64,000 bases of DNA. Origin: Polynucleobacter sp. 31A-FELB (lineage in GTDB: Bacteria; Pseudomonadota; Gammaproteobacteria; Burkholderiales; Burkholderiaceae). Every line of letters starts with the position of its first letter. The first letter of the stretch is position 1. The notes under the pieces are model-generated. The model made no database searches. It saw only the letters and a program-made list of their open reading frames with translations, and was not told the origin of the DNA. The position numbers and the translations under genes were made by a program. The stretch spans positions 1-64,000 of the forward strand of contig NZ_JACVOO010000004.1 in assembly GCF_018882405.1 (NCBI RefSeq). The letters run 5' to 3'. Below are positions 54,194 through 62,441 of this stretch, in pieces.

Positions 54194-54872
54194 AGAGCAA
54201 AAACCCGACAGACGTTATGACCTGATTGTGTGGGACTGGGATGGAACCATTATGGATTCCACGCCGACGATCGTGAACTGTATTCAGCAGGCGTGTCGCG
54301 ATTTGGGTTTTAAAGAGCCTGACGACACTTTGGCCAGCTCTGTTATTGGCTTGGGTATTCAGGATTCATTGAGAAGGGCGGTGCCGTGGATTGAGCCGGC
54401 ACATTTCCCAAAATTGACCGAACGCTTTCGTTATCACTACCTTGCTAAAGATCACGAGCTTGATCTCTTTCCAGGTATTCGTGAGTTACTTCACAGCTTG
54501 CGTGAGGATGGTTACCTATTGGGTGTTGCCACAGGTAAATCTCGCGTGGGATTGGATCGATCTTTAAAGCACCACCAGCTTGAGCAGATGTTCCATGAAA
54601 CACGTACTGCAGACGAATCCTTCTCCAAGCCCCATCCCGGAATGCTCCTTGAGCTCTCGGATGTTATGCAAGTGCCAATGCGCCGCATGTTGATGATTGG
54701 CGATACCACTCATGATTTAGATATGGCGGCAAATGCTGGAGTTGATGCGGTTGCGGTAACTTATGGGGCGCACCCACCGAGCACCTTAAAAGAAGCGCCA
54801 TCACTGATTCATGTGGATGATGTCTCGCAGTTAGGCCAATGGCTTAACGACAATCTCACCGTTAAAAACTAG
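54186..54872 (+). CDS. HAD-superfamily phosphatase (Gph-like)
   Basis: A 228-residue HAD hydrolase with YDLIVWDWDGTIMDSTPTIV (motif I) near residue 12, ATGKSRVGLD near 115, SKPHPGMLLEL near 143, and GDTTHDLDMAANAGVDAVAVTYGAH near 165. The substrate is unknown; it resembles phosphoglycolate phosphatase but is a second copy beside the true gph at 2487. It begins at ATG 54186, 8 bp inside the rluC stop region; the open frame's TTG at 54171 is less likely. Same-strand arrangement rluC-HAD-S49 suggests one transcript. Confidence 0.85.
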   Translation: MPEEQKPDRRYDLIVWDWDGTIMDSTPTIVNCIQQACRDLGFKEPDDTLASSVIGLGIQDSLRRAVPWIEPAHFPKLTERFRYHYLAKDHELDLFPGIRELLHSLREDGYLLGVATGKSRVGLDRSLKHHQLEQMFHETRTADESFSKPHPGMLLELSDVMQVPMRRMLMIGDTTHDLDMAANAGVDAVAVTYGAHPPSTLKEAPSLIHVDDVSQLGQWLNDNLTVKN

Positions 54873-54894
54873 TTAGTCATTAAGGATTAAAAAG

Positions 54895-55854
54895 ATGGAT
54901 CAAAATCAATCCGAGAACGCCAATCAAAATTGGGAGCGACAAGCTCTCGAACATTTATTGCTAGAGAATTTAAAAGAGACTCGCAAGACACGTCGTTGGA
55001 AAGCGGTGTTTCGTATTCTGACTCTCATTGTGTTTGTTGGCGCAGTGCTCGCAGTATTTGATTTCCATCTGCCAGGACGCGGCATGGGAATGGAGAAGCA
55101 CACGGCTTTAGTCACACTAGAGGGTGAGATTTCCTCAAGCTCAATGGCTAATGCATTGGATATCAATTCATCTTTAACAGCCGCTTTTGAAAATGAAAAT
55201 AGTGCTGGCGTAGTCTTGCGCATCAATAGTCCTGGCGGTTCTCCGGTTCAGGCGGGCATGATGAATGACGAGATTCATCGCCTACGCAAACTTTATCCAA
55301 GTAAGCCATTTTATGTTGTCGTGGAAGATATCTGCGCTTCAGGTGGTTACTACGTCGCTGTTGCTGGGGATCAGATTTTGGTTGATAAGGCAAGTTTGGT
55401 TGGATCGATTGGTGTAATCATGGAGGGCTTTGGTTTCACTGGCTTGATGGATAAGTTAGGTGTAACTCGTCGCATGATTACTGCTGGCTCAAACAAGGGG
55501 ATGATGGATCCGTTCTCCAAAGAAAATCCACAGCAAGTGGAAATGATTAAGACCATGATCGATGAGATTCACCAGCAATTTATTGCGGTGGTTAAAGCAG
55601 GTCGTGGGGATCGCCTAAAAGAAACTCCAGAAATGTTCTCGGGCCGCGTTTGGAATGGCGAGCAGGCAATCAAAATTGGCTTGGTAGATGGCTATGGAAC
55701 AGTAGAGACTGTAGCGCGCGATATCTTTAAAGCGCCGGATATTCTGGACTACACCATGAAAGAGAATTTCGCTGAACGTGTTGCTAAACGTTTTGGTGCT
55801 GAGGTGGGCTCTGCGGCTGGCAAGGCATTAATTAAAACACCAGATCTAAAGTAA
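54895..55854 (+). CDS. S49-family signal peptide peptidase-like protease
   Basis: A 319-residue membrane-anchored protease of the SppA/SohB family. One membrane helix lies at residues 40-58 (FRILTLIVFVGAVLAVFDF). The catalytic pair is Ser149 in EDICASGGYYVAVAGDQILVDKASLVGSIGVI and Lys201 in RMITAGSNKGMMDPF, 52 residues apart, as in short-form SppA. VLRINSPGGSPVQAGMMNDEI forms the oxyanion loop. It probably clears signal peptides or misfolded membrane proteins. The ribosome site AAGGA precedes ATG 54895. Confidence 0.92.
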   Translation: MDQNQSENANQNWERQALEHLLLENLKETRKTRRWKAVFRILTLIVFVGAVLAVFDFHLPGRGMGMEKHTALVTLEGEISSSSMANALDINSSLTAAFENENSAGVVLRINSPGGSPVQAGMMNDEIHRLRKLYPSKPFYVVVEDICASGGYYVAVAGDQILVDKASLVGSIGVIMEGFGFTGLMDKLGVTRRMITAGSNKGMMDPFSKENPQQVEMIKTMIDEIHQQFIAVVKAGRGDRLKETPEMFSGRVWNGEQAIKIGLVDGYGTVETVARDIFKAPDILDYTMKENFAERVAKRFGAEVGSAAGKALIKTPDLK

Positions 55855-55890
55855 AAAAACGATAGATCAACGCATTAGCAAACAAAATAC

Positions 55891-56664
55891 CTAGGCCAGC
55901 AATAGAAATACTGCTGGCCTATTTTGTAATGAAGCGCAGGCAGCTTCATTCGGAAAGCGCTTGCGCCAGTCTGCAATCGAAAGCGTTGTAATCGTTTCAC
56001 TTGGAAGACTGAGATCCATACCAAGACAGAATAATGATTGCGGTGACAGTGCACTCAGGCAGGCCATCAGCATGGCAGTATTGCGATAGGGTGTCTCAAT
56101 CCAAATTTGCGTCTGCTGCAACTTTCTGGATTCCACTTCCAACTGCTTCAGTCTTGCAATGCGATCTTGCGCATCATGTGGAACATAACCCTGAAATGCA
56201 AAGCGTTGACCATTTAAGCCGCTAGCCATTAGGCCTAACAAAATCGAGCTTGGGCCAACCAATGGTTTTACTTTGGCGCCCAGCTTATGTGCAGCTAACA
56301 CGAGCTCTGCGCCGGGATCTGCAACTCCTGGAACACCTGCCTCTGACATCAATCCCATATCTTTGCCGGCGATGAGCGGTTTGAGTAAATCGATTGGTTT
56401 GACTGCATCACCATACTTAGCATTGCGAGCAACGCCACGCCACTCGCTCATTTGCATTTCTTGAATAGTGCAGGCTAAAGGTGAAACGCTATCGACTGCT
56501 TTTAAAAAAGCACGGGCGGTTTTTGCATCCTCAACAATCCAGTTGGTGAGCTTGGCGGTTTGGGTAATAGTTTCATTTGGTAAAACCCAAGGTAATTGCT
56601 CAGCGCGAGAATCATCACCCAAAGTATTGGGAATTAAAAAGAGGGTGCCTAGTGTCGAACTCAT
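55891..56664 (-). CDS. RsmI-like SAM-dependent methyltransferase
   Basis: A 257-residue member of the tetrapyrrole methylase fold. It has GTLFLIPNTLGDD at the N-terminus, KDMGLMSEAGVPGVADPGAELVLAAHKLGAKVKPLVGPSSILLGLMASGLNGQRFAFQGYVP near residue 110 (the SAM-binding core of RsmI, which 2'-O-methylates C1402 of 16S rRNA), and QTQIWIETPYRNTAMLMACL near 178. The N-terminal portion differs from true RsmI, which is usually about 280 residues, so this is likely a paralogue with an uncertain target. Confidence 0.85.
   Translation of the reverse strand: MSSTLGTLFLIPNTLGDDSRAEQLPWVLPNETITQTAKLTNWIVEDAKTARAFLKAVDSVSPLACTIQEMQMSEWRGVARNAKYGDAVKPIDLLKPLIAGKDMGLMSEAGVPGVADPGAELVLAAHKLGAKVKPLVGPSSILLGLMASGLNGQRFAFQGYVPHDAQDRIARLKQLEVESRKLQQTQIWIETPYRNTAMLMACLSALSPQSLFCLGMDLSLPSETITTLSIADWRKRFPNEAACASLQNRPAVFLLLA
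55892..55925 (+). terminator. Terminator of the rluC-HAD-S49 unit, inside its convergent neighbour
   Basis: TAGGCCAGCA and TGCTGGCCTA form a perfect 10-bp stem with a 10-nt loop, followed by TTTTG. It lies 37 nt after the S49 peptidase stop and within the last codons of the minus-strand methylase gene, so the same bases encode the end of that protein. Confidence 0.75.
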
Positions 56665-56689
56665 GTAATTGCTTAACTTTATGTTTGTT

Positions 56690-57283
56690 TTATTTCTTTA
56701 CTGGAATAACAAAGCCAGCATCACGCAAGAGGCCGCTCAGCGCTATCAATGGCAGGCCGATCAAGGCTGTAGGATCATCGCTCTTAATGGATTCCAAGAG
56801 TGAAATTCCTAAGCCTTCAGATTTGGCGCTACCAGCGCAGTCGTAGGGCTCTTCGGCATGGAGGTATGCCTCTAGAACGTCATCCGATAGTTTGCGAAAG
56901 GTAACTTCCGTGGGAATATTGATTGTGGTTTCGACATTGCCACGCATTAGACACAGCGCTGTTTGAAAAGTCACTGTTGCACCGCGCATGAGTTGTAGTT
57001 GCGCCATGGCACGCTCAAAGTTTCCTGGTTTACCAATAGCGGCTCCACAAAGGTCGGCCACTTGATCGGAGCCAATGACCCAAGCTTCAGGGTGATCTTT
57101 TGCAACTGCGGCAGCTTTGGCTTTTGCTAGGCGTAAGGCTAAATCTAAAGTGCTTTCACCGGGTAAGGGGGTTTCATCCACTTTGGGGGAGATGATGTCA
57201 AAAGGAATGCGCAGGCGTTCTAAGAGCTCTCGACGATAGACCGAGGTAGATGCCAGAATTAGTTTTTTTGCAGAATTACTCAT
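56690..57283 (-). CDS. Maf-family nucleotide pyrophosphatase (YceF type)
   Basis: A 197-residue house-cleaning enzyme that hydrolyses noncanonical nucleoside triphosphates, in the YceF/7-methyl-GTP class. It has KLILASTSVYRRELLERLRIPFDIISPKVDE (nucleotide-binding start), AWVIGSDQVADLCGAAIGKPGNFERAMAQL near residue 60, and AGSAKSEGLGISLLESIKSDDPTALIGLPLIAL near 152. I start at MSNSAKKL (57283); an ATG ten codons upstream (57313) is possible but leaves only 13 bp to the divergent yceD gene. Confidence 0.9.
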   Translation of the reverse strand: MSNSAKKLILASTSVYRRELLERLRIPFDIISPKVDETPLPGESTLDLALRLAKAKAAAVAKDHPEAWVIGSDQVADLCGAAIGKPGNFERAMAQLQLMRGATVTFQTALCLMRGNVETTINIPTEVTFRKLSDDVLEAYLHAEEPYDCAGSAKSEGLGISLLESIKSDDPTALIGLPLIALSGLLRDAGFVIPVKK

Positions 57284-57326
57284 CACTACTTGTACTTTCG
57301 CTGAAGCCTTCATTTAGACTGATGTC

Positions 57327-57905
57327 ATGAATCGTAATCAAGTTTTACCTCAAGTTGAGCTATCCACCGATCCCAAGGCTTTGAGCCGGATCGATTTTTG
57401 CGCCCCCCAGTCTTATCAAGGGTCTGGTTTTTTGGAGATTTCAGCCTTGCCAAGGGTGGCTGAGGAGGCCTCCAGCATCGAGCCTGGCGATGGCTTTCGT
57501 TGGGAGGTAAAGACCCATTTTGCCGACTCTCCAGGTTCCGATCCCCAGCAAATTCTGGAATTAGCCGTAAAAGGGCGTATTCACCTGGTTTGTCAGAGTT
57601 GTTTGCAGGACTGCGGCCTAGATTTGGCTCAAGAGAGCCGATTTGTCATGGTAGCTTCCGAGGAGGAGGCGGACGCCTTCCCAATGGAGGATGACCAACA
57701 AGAGCCTTTGGTAGCTAGTCAGCATTTTGACCTTTTGGGGCTAATCGAGGACGAAATTCTCCTGTCTATGCCCTTAATTCCAAAGCATCCAGATGGCACT
57801 TGCAAGCCACATGCCTCTTCATTCGGGGAGGGCGGAGAAACTGCGGAAGCCTCTGAAAAGCCCCAAAATCCCTTTAACATATTGAAAAATATGAAGAAAA
57901 ATTGA
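57327..57905 (+). CDS. yceD: 23S rRNA accumulation protein YceD (DUF177)
   Basis: YceD/DUF177 proteins affect 23S rRNA levels and are almost always encoded just ahead of rpmF. The 192-residue protein has the conserved metal-type region KGRIHLVCQSCLQDCGLDLAQESRFVMVASEEEADAF near residue 90 and the closing IEDEILLSMPLIPKHPDG near 150. Two Cys pairs (CQSC and the late Cys) could bind a metal. The N-terminal half is less conserved. It precedes rpmF by 105 bp. Confidence 0.9.
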   Translation: MNRNQVLPQVELSTDPKALSRIDFCAPQSYQGSGFLEISALPRVAEEASSIEPGDGFRWEVKTHFADSPGSDPQQILELAVKGRIHLVCQSCLQDCGLDLAQESRFVMVASEEEADAFPMEDDQQEPLVASQHFDLLGLIEDEILLSMPLIPKHPDGTCKPHASSFGEGGETAEASEKPQNPFNILKNMKKN

Positions 57906-57975
57906 TTAGACCACTCGCGCTGGGAGTGGCTTTTCAAACCTGTTTTATCAATTAATCAAGCATTTAGCGCAATTT

Positions 57976-57987
57976 TCATGCTAGAAT
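57976..57987 (+). promoter_or_regulatory. Candidate extended -10 promoter before rpmF
   Basis: TGCTAGAAT (extended -10) lies 24 bp upstream of the rpmF start; there is no recognisable -35. A weak hairpin (CCACTC/GAGTGG, 57911-57929) between yceD and this site may partly terminate yceD, letting rpmF be expressed at its own level. Confidence 0.3.
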
Positions 57988-58010
57988 GTCGCCTTGCTTA
58001 GGAGTTCAAT

Positions 58011-58190
58011 ATGGCCGTCCAACAGAATAAAAAATCCCCATCCAAACGTGGCATGCACCGTGCGCACGACTTTTTGACCGCACCTGCTACGGCTGTTGAA
58101 GCCACAACTGGTGAGGCTCATTTGCGCCACCACATTTCACCAAACGGCTACTACCGTGGTCGTAAAGTTGTTAAAACCAAAAACGACTAA
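58011..58190 (+). CDS. rpmF: 50S ribosomal protein L32
   Basis: A 59-residue ribosomal protein starting [19 protein letters not shown]. It has the L32 features: basic N-terminus, [19 protein letters not shown] at the C-terminus. The zinc-type Cys residues of some L32 proteins are absent here, so this is the zinc-free form. The ribosome site AGGAG lies seven bases upstream of ATG 58011. It is encoded between yceD and plsX, as in nearly all proteobacteria, and ends with TAA at 58188-58190. Confidence 0.98.
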   Translation: MAVQQNKKSPSKRGMHRAHDFLTAPATAVEATTGEAHLRHHISPNGYYRGRKVVKTKND

Positions 58191-58211
58191 TTCTTTAGTC
58201 TAAAAAGATAG

Positions 58212-58239
58212 AAGCGGCTCCAATAAAAGCCGCTTTTTT
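58212..58239 (+). terminator. Terminator after rpmF
   Basis: AAGCGGCT pairs with AGCCGCTT over 8 bp around an 8-nt loop, followed by TTTT. It lies 21 nt after rpmF and ahead of plsX, so plsX likely depends on read-through or its own promoter. Confidence 0.8.
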
Positions 58240-58274
58240 CTTGGATAAAACCACTTGCAGCAATACATGATTTT

Positions 58275-59285
58275 ATGAGCGTCACTCTTGCTATCGATGC
58301 CATGGGCGGAGATCACGGAGCAGTTGTTACAGTTCCCGCTTGTTGCGATTTTCTCGAAAAACATGCTGATGTGAAGATTGCCTTAGTTGGCAATCCGGAA
58401 GTGCTCAAGCAAGCCTTGAGTAAATTTCCAAAAGCGCCAATTGAGCGCATTCAAATTATTCCCGCTAGTGAAGTTGTCTTGATGGATGACCCCATTGAGG
58501 TGGCATTGCGTCGCAAAAAAGATTCTTCCATGCGCGTTGCTATCGAGCAGGTGAAAGAAGGTCTGGCTGACGCGATCATCTCTTCTGGCAATACGGGCGC
58601 CTTAATGGCAATCTCCCGCTATATTCTCAAAACACTTGATGGTGTTGATCGCCCTGCGATTGCTACTGCGATCCCTAATGAAAAAGGGCGCGGCACCACC
58701 ATGCTGGATCTCGGTGCGAATGCAGATTGCGAGCCAATGCACTTGGTGCAATTTGCACAAATGGCTAACGTGATGGTTCAGGTTGTAGATGGCACACAAA
58801 ACCCTTCAATTGGTCTTCTCAATATTGGTGAAGAAGTGATTAAAGGTAATGAAGTGGTTAAGCAGACGAGTGAGTTGCTACGCCAAACCAACCTAAACTT
58901 TTATGGCAACGTAGAAGGTAATGATATTTTTAAGGGCACTACGGATATCGTAGTGTGTGACGGCTTTGTTGGTAACGTAGTCCTCAAGGCAAGCGAGGGC
59001 TTGGCGAAGATGATGAGTGGCTTGATCAAAGAGGAATTCAATCGATCATGGCTTACTAAGCTGATGGCGATTTGCGCCATGGTGCCATTGTTGCGTGTAC
59101 GCAAGCGCGTGGATCATCGTCGCTATAACGGCGCAGTACTTTTAGGTTTGCGCGGTTGTGTAATTAAGAGCCATGGCTCAGCAGATCGTTTTGCATTTGG
59201 TTTTGCGCTCGATAGGGCATATGAAGCAGCAAAAAATCGCATGGTAGAGCGTATCGCTCAAGCTTTTGTGGCGGAGACAAAATAA
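58275..59285 (+). CDS. plsX: Phosphate acyltransferase PlsX
   Basis: PlsX converts acyl-ACP to acyl-phosphate for phospholipid synthesis. The 336-residue protein has [18 protein letters not shown] at residue 4, [55 protein letters not shown] near 70, [22 protein letters not shown] near 142, and [18 protein letters not shown] near 232. Length is normal. It leads the fatty acid cluster and is followed by fabH with a 2-bp gap. Confidence 0.97.
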   Translation: MSVTLAIDAMGGDHGAVVTVPACCDFLEKHADVKIALVGNPEVLKQALSKFPKAPIERIQIIPASEVVLMDDPIEVALRRKKDSSMRVAIEQVKEGLADAIISSGNTGALMAISRYILKTLDGVDRPAIATAIPNEKGRGTTMLDLGANADCEPMHLVQFAQMANVMVQVVDGTQNPSIGLLNIGEEVIKGNEVVKQTSELLRQTNLNFYGNVEGNDIFKGTTDIVVCDGFVGNVVLKASEGLAKMMSGLIKEEFNRSWLTKLMAICAMVPLLRVRKRVDHRRYNGAVLLGLRGCVIKSHGSADRFAFGFALDRAYEAAKNRMVERIAQAFVAETK

Positions 59286-59287
59286 TC

Positions 59288-60274
59288 ATGAGTACTTATT
59301 CACGGATAGCAGGAACGGGCAGCTATCTTCCAGAGCAGCGTTTAAGCAATCAAGATCTCGTTGAGCGTTTAGCGAAGATTGGCCTTGAGACTAGCGATGA
59401 ATGGATTGTGACTCGTAGCGGAATTTCTGCTCGTCACTTTGCTGCAGAAAATCAACTTACCAGTGACTTGGCAGTCAAAGCTGCCGAAGCCGCATTAGAA
59501 GCTGCTGGCTGCACTTCAGAAGATCTTGACCTCATTATTTTGGCAACATCTACACCGGATCATTTAGGTGGCTTTCCAAGTACTGCTTGCGTAGTACAAG
59601 ATAAGTTGGGCGCCCATACAAATTGCGCAGCATTTGATGTCCAGGCGGTATGTGCTGGCTTTACTTATGCTCTCGCTATTGCAGATGCATTTATTCGCAC
59701 AGGCACTTACAAAAAAGTTTTAGTTCTTGGCGCAGAAACCTTCTCCCGTATTTTGGATTTCCAAGATCGCACTACTTCTGTTTTATTTGGTGATGGTGCT
59801 GGGGCAGTGGTTCTGGAAGCTTCGAAAGAGCCAGGTATTTTGGCAACTGCCTTACATGCTGATGGCAGTCAACGCGACATTCTGTGTGTCCCAGGACGCG
59901 CAAAGCAGGGTGGCGTAGAGGGCTCCGCTTACTTAACCATGGACGGACCTGCGGTATTTAAGTTGGCCGTTAAAGTGCTTGAGCAAGTTGCGCATGAAGC
60001 TTTAGAAAAAGCCAATCTCAAACCAGAACAAATTGATTGGTTAGTGCCACACCAAGCTAACATTCGCATCATGGAGAGCACTGCTCGTAAGATGGGTATG
60101 TCGATGGATAAAGTGATTGTGACTGTGCATGAGCACGGCAATACTTCTGCCGCATCTATTCCGCTTGCCTTGGATGTCGGCGTGCGCTCTGGTCAAATTC
60201 AACGCGGTCAGCACCTCTTGCTAGAGGGTGTGGGCGGTGGCTTTGCTTGGGGTGCGGCAGCAATTAAGTACTAA
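59288..60274 (+). CDS. fabH: 3-oxoacyl-ACP synthase III
   Basis: FabH starts fatty acid synthesis by condensing acetyl-CoA with malonyl-ACP. The 328-residue thiolase-fold protein has the catalytic triad Cys122 ([20 protein letters not shown]), His255 ([18 protein letters not shown]), and Asn285 ([14 protein letters not shown]). The N-terminus [19 protein letters not shown] is typical. It is encoded between plsX and fabD; length is near the E. coli 317. Confidence 0.98.
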   Translation: MSTYSRIAGTGSYLPEQRLSNQDLVERLAKIGLETSDEWIVTRSGISARHFAAENQLTSDLAVKAAEAALEAAGCTSEDLDLIILATSTPDHLGGFPSTACVVQDKLGAHTNCAAFDVQAVCAGFTYALAIADAFIRTGTYKKVLVLGAETFSRILDFQDRTTSVLFGDGAGAVVLEASKEPGILATALHADGSQRDILCVPGRAKQGGVEGSAYLTMDGPAVFKLAVKVLEQVAHEALEKANLKPEQIDWLVPHQANIRIMESTARKMGMSMDKVIVTVHEHGNTSAASIPLALDVGVRSGQIQRGQHLLLEGVGGGFAWGAAAIKY

Positions 60275-60315
60275 GCAAAAAATACATTAATAACCATTCT
60301 TCAGCGATTATTCCT

Positions 60316-61251
60316 ATGACATTTGCATTTGTATTTCCTGGCCAAGGCTCCCAATCTGTTGGGATGCTCAACTCCATTGCTGACCGCCCAGAAGTTCGTG
60401 CAACTTTACAAGAAGCCTCAGAAGCTTTGGGTGAAGATGTTGCAAAACTCATTGCGGAAGGTCCTGCCGAAGCATTGTCTTTAACGACTAATACACAACC
60501 CGTGATGTTGACTGCGGCGATTGCGTTTTATCGCGCTTGGTTGGCCTCTGGTGGTGCGGTTCCTCAGATGATGGCTGGTCACAGTTTGGGTGAATACTCT
60601 GCTTTAGTTGCTGCTGGCGTAATCTCATTTAAAGATGCAGTGCCTTTGGTGCGCTTTCGTGCTGAAGCGATGCAGACTGCTGTACCAGTTGGTACGGGCG
60701 GTATGGCTGCGATCTTAGGTTTGGACGATGAGATTGTGAAGACGGTTTGTGCTGAAGCTGCTGCAGCCTCTGGTGGTGTAGTGGAGGCGGTGAACTTCAA
60801 TGCGCCAGGGCAAGTAGTGATTGCTGGTGGTAGCGATGCGGTGACTAAGGCCTGTGAATTACTCAAGGCTGCTGGTGCAAAGCGCGCTTTGCCATTGCCA
60901 GTATCTGCACCATTTCACTCATCCTTGCTCCAACCTGCTTCTGAAAAACTTAAAGGCTACTTGGCAGATATTGAATTTAAGGTTCCCACTATTTCTGTAG
61001 TCAATAACGTTGATGTGAATGTTCTGAATGATCCAGCAGCTATTAAAGATGCCTTAGTACGTCAAGCTGCTAAGCCTGTGCGTTGGCAAGAGACTATTAA
61101 TGCCATGGCTCAGCAGGGCATCACTCAGGTGGTGGAATGTGGTCCTGGCAAGGTATTGGCTGGACTGACTAAGCGTATTAATGAGAATGTTGTTGGCATT
61201 CCTATTTTTGATGAAGCTAGTCTCACTGAAGCCTTGGCTACAGTAAAGTAA
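60316..61251 (+). CDS. fabD: Malonyl-CoA:ACP transacylase
   Basis: FabD moves malonyl from CoA to acyl carrier protein. The 311-residue protein has FAFVFPGQGSQSVGML at residue 2, the nucleophile Ser90 in MAGHSLGEYSALVAAG, the catalytic His201 in SAPFHSSLLQPASEKL, and the late VVECGPGKVLAGLTKRI. Length is near the E. coli 309. It follows fabH by 41 bp. Confidence 0.98.
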   Translation: MTFAFVFPGQGSQSVGMLNSIADRPEVRATLQEASEALGEDVAKLIAEGPAEALSLTTNTQPVMLTAAIAFYRAWLASGGAVPQMMAGHSLGEYSALVAAGVISFKDAVPLVRFRAEAMQTAVPVGTGGMAAILGLDDEIVKTVCAEAAAASGGVVEAVNFNAPGQVVIAGGSDAVTKACELLKAAGAKRALPLPVSAPFHSSLLQPASEKLKGYLADIEFKVPTISVVNNVDVNVLNDPAAIKDALVRQAAKPVRWQETINAMAQQGITQVVECGPGKVLAGLTKRINENVVGIPIFDEASLTEALATVK

Positions 61252-61261
61252 AAGTACAAAT

Positions 61262-61316
61262 AAGAAACATCAAAGAAACATCAAAGAAACATCAAAGAAA
61301 TAACAAAGAAACAACG
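61262..61316 (+). repeat. Five 11-bp tandem repeats before fabG
   Basis: The unit AAGAAACATCA occurs three times exactly (61262-61294) and then twice in altered form (AAGAAATAACA, AAGAAACAACG). The tract fills the fabD-fabG gap and ends 10 nt before the fabG start. It is A-rich and unstructured, and contains AAGAAA repeated in phase. Confidence 0.9.
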
Positions 61317-61326
61317 GAAGACAAAT

Positions 61327-62070
61327 ATGAATCTCGACTTAAGCGGACAAATTGCATTGGTAACCGGCGCATCGCGCGGTATTGGTCAAGCCATTGCGGA
61401 TGAGCTAGTGAAATGCGGTGCAAAGGTAATTGGTACCGCCACTTCTGAGGATGGTGCTAAGGCTATCAATGCCCGTTTACAGGCGAGCGGTGGTCGTGGT
61501 GAAGTATTGAATGTGACTGACCCAAAGGCTTGTGAGGACATCATTGATTTGATCGTCAAGGATTTTGGTGGCATCAATATTTTGGTGAATAACGCAGGTA
61601 TCACCCGCGATAACCTAGCCATGCGCATGAAAACAGATGAGTGGACCGATGTGATCGACACTAACTTAAGTGCGGTTTTCCGTTTGTCGCAGGCGGTAAT
61701 GCGCCCGATGATGAAGGCGCGTGCTGGCCGCATTATCAATATCACCTCAATTGTTGGTCATATGGGCAACCCTGGGCAAGCCAATTACGCTGCTGCTAAA
61801 GCAGGCGTTTCAGGCATGACCCGCGCTTTAGCCCGTGAAATTGGCAGTCGCAATATCACCGTGAACTGTGTGGCCCCTGGATTTATTGATACCGATATGA
61901 CCCGTGCTTTGAGCGAAGAGCAGCAAAATAGCCTAAAAGCGAACATTCCCTTGGCCCGTCTGGGTAGTCCAGAGGATGTGGCCCAGGCAGTGGCGTTTTT
62001 GGCATCCCCGGCAGCTGGGTACATTACGGGTAATACCTTACATGTCAATGGCGGCCTGTATTTAGCCTAA
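61327..62070 (+). CDS. fabG: 3-oxoacyl-ACP reductase
   Basis: FabG reduces the 3-keto group of the acyl-ACP with NADPH. The 247-residue short-chain dehydrogenase has IALVTGASRGIGQAIADEL at residue 8, the NNAGITRDNL segment near 89, and the catalytic residues Ser141, Tyr154 and Lys158 (GNPGQANYAAAKAGVSG). The C-terminal VNCVAPGFIDTDMT and GYITGNTLHVNGG are typical. The ribosome site is a weak GGAAG before ATG 61327. Confidence 0.98.
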   Translation: MNLDLSGQIALVTGASRGIGQAIADELVKCGAKVIGTATSEDGAKAINARLQASGGRGEVLNVTDPKACEDIIDLIVKDFGGINILVNNAGITRDNLAMRMKTDEWTDVIDTNLSAVFRLSQAVMRPMMKARAGRIINITSIVGHMGNPGQANYAAAKAGVSGMTRALAREIGSRNITVNCVAPGFIDTDMTRALSEEQQNSLKANIPLARLGSPEDVAQAVAFLASPAAGYITGNTLHVNGGLYLA

Positions 62071-62173
62071 AAATAAAGCAGAAATTTGATCATTTTTTGG
62101 CGGAATTGCTAATTCGGTCCGCCAAGCTGATAAAATTCTTTTCATCGTTTTTTTACAACCCTTGGGGGAATTA

Positions 62174-62413
62174 ATGGATAACATCGAACAACGCGTTAAG
62201 AAGATCGTCGCTGAGCAATTGGGCGTCGCAGAAGCAGATATCAAGAATGAATCTTCTTTTGTGAACGACTTGGGCGCAGACTCTCTTGACACTGTTGAAT
62301 TGGTAATGGCTTTGGAAGATGAATTCGGGATTGAAATTCCGGATGAAGAAGCTGAAAAAATTACTACTGTTCAGCTCGCTATCGATTTTGCTCAGTCTAA
62401 AGCTCAGGGTTAA
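62174..62413 (+). CDS. acpP: Acyl carrier protein
   Basis: AcpP carries the growing acyl chain on a phosphopantetheine arm. The 79-residue protein has [63 protein letters not shown]; the arm is attached at Ser37 in GADSLD. The start is ATG 62174, preceded by GGGGGAA at 62164-62170; the open frame's TTG (62162) is rejected. Very acidic as expected. Encoded between fabG and fabF. Confidence 0.98.
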   Translation: MDNIEQRVKKIVAEQLGVAEADIKNESSFVNDLGADSLDTVELVMALEDEFGIEIPDEEAEKITTVQLAIDFAQSKAQG

Positions 62414-62441
62414 TTCCCTCGCTTAGTTAAAAGCTATTACT

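Noticed and set aside
61262..61316. CRISPR array
   Set aside because: The 11-bp units have no spacers between them.
62162..62173. Longer acyl carrier protein start (TTG)
   Set aside because: The TTG overlaps the GGGGGAA ribosome site of the ATG at 62174; family N-termini begin MDNIEQRV.
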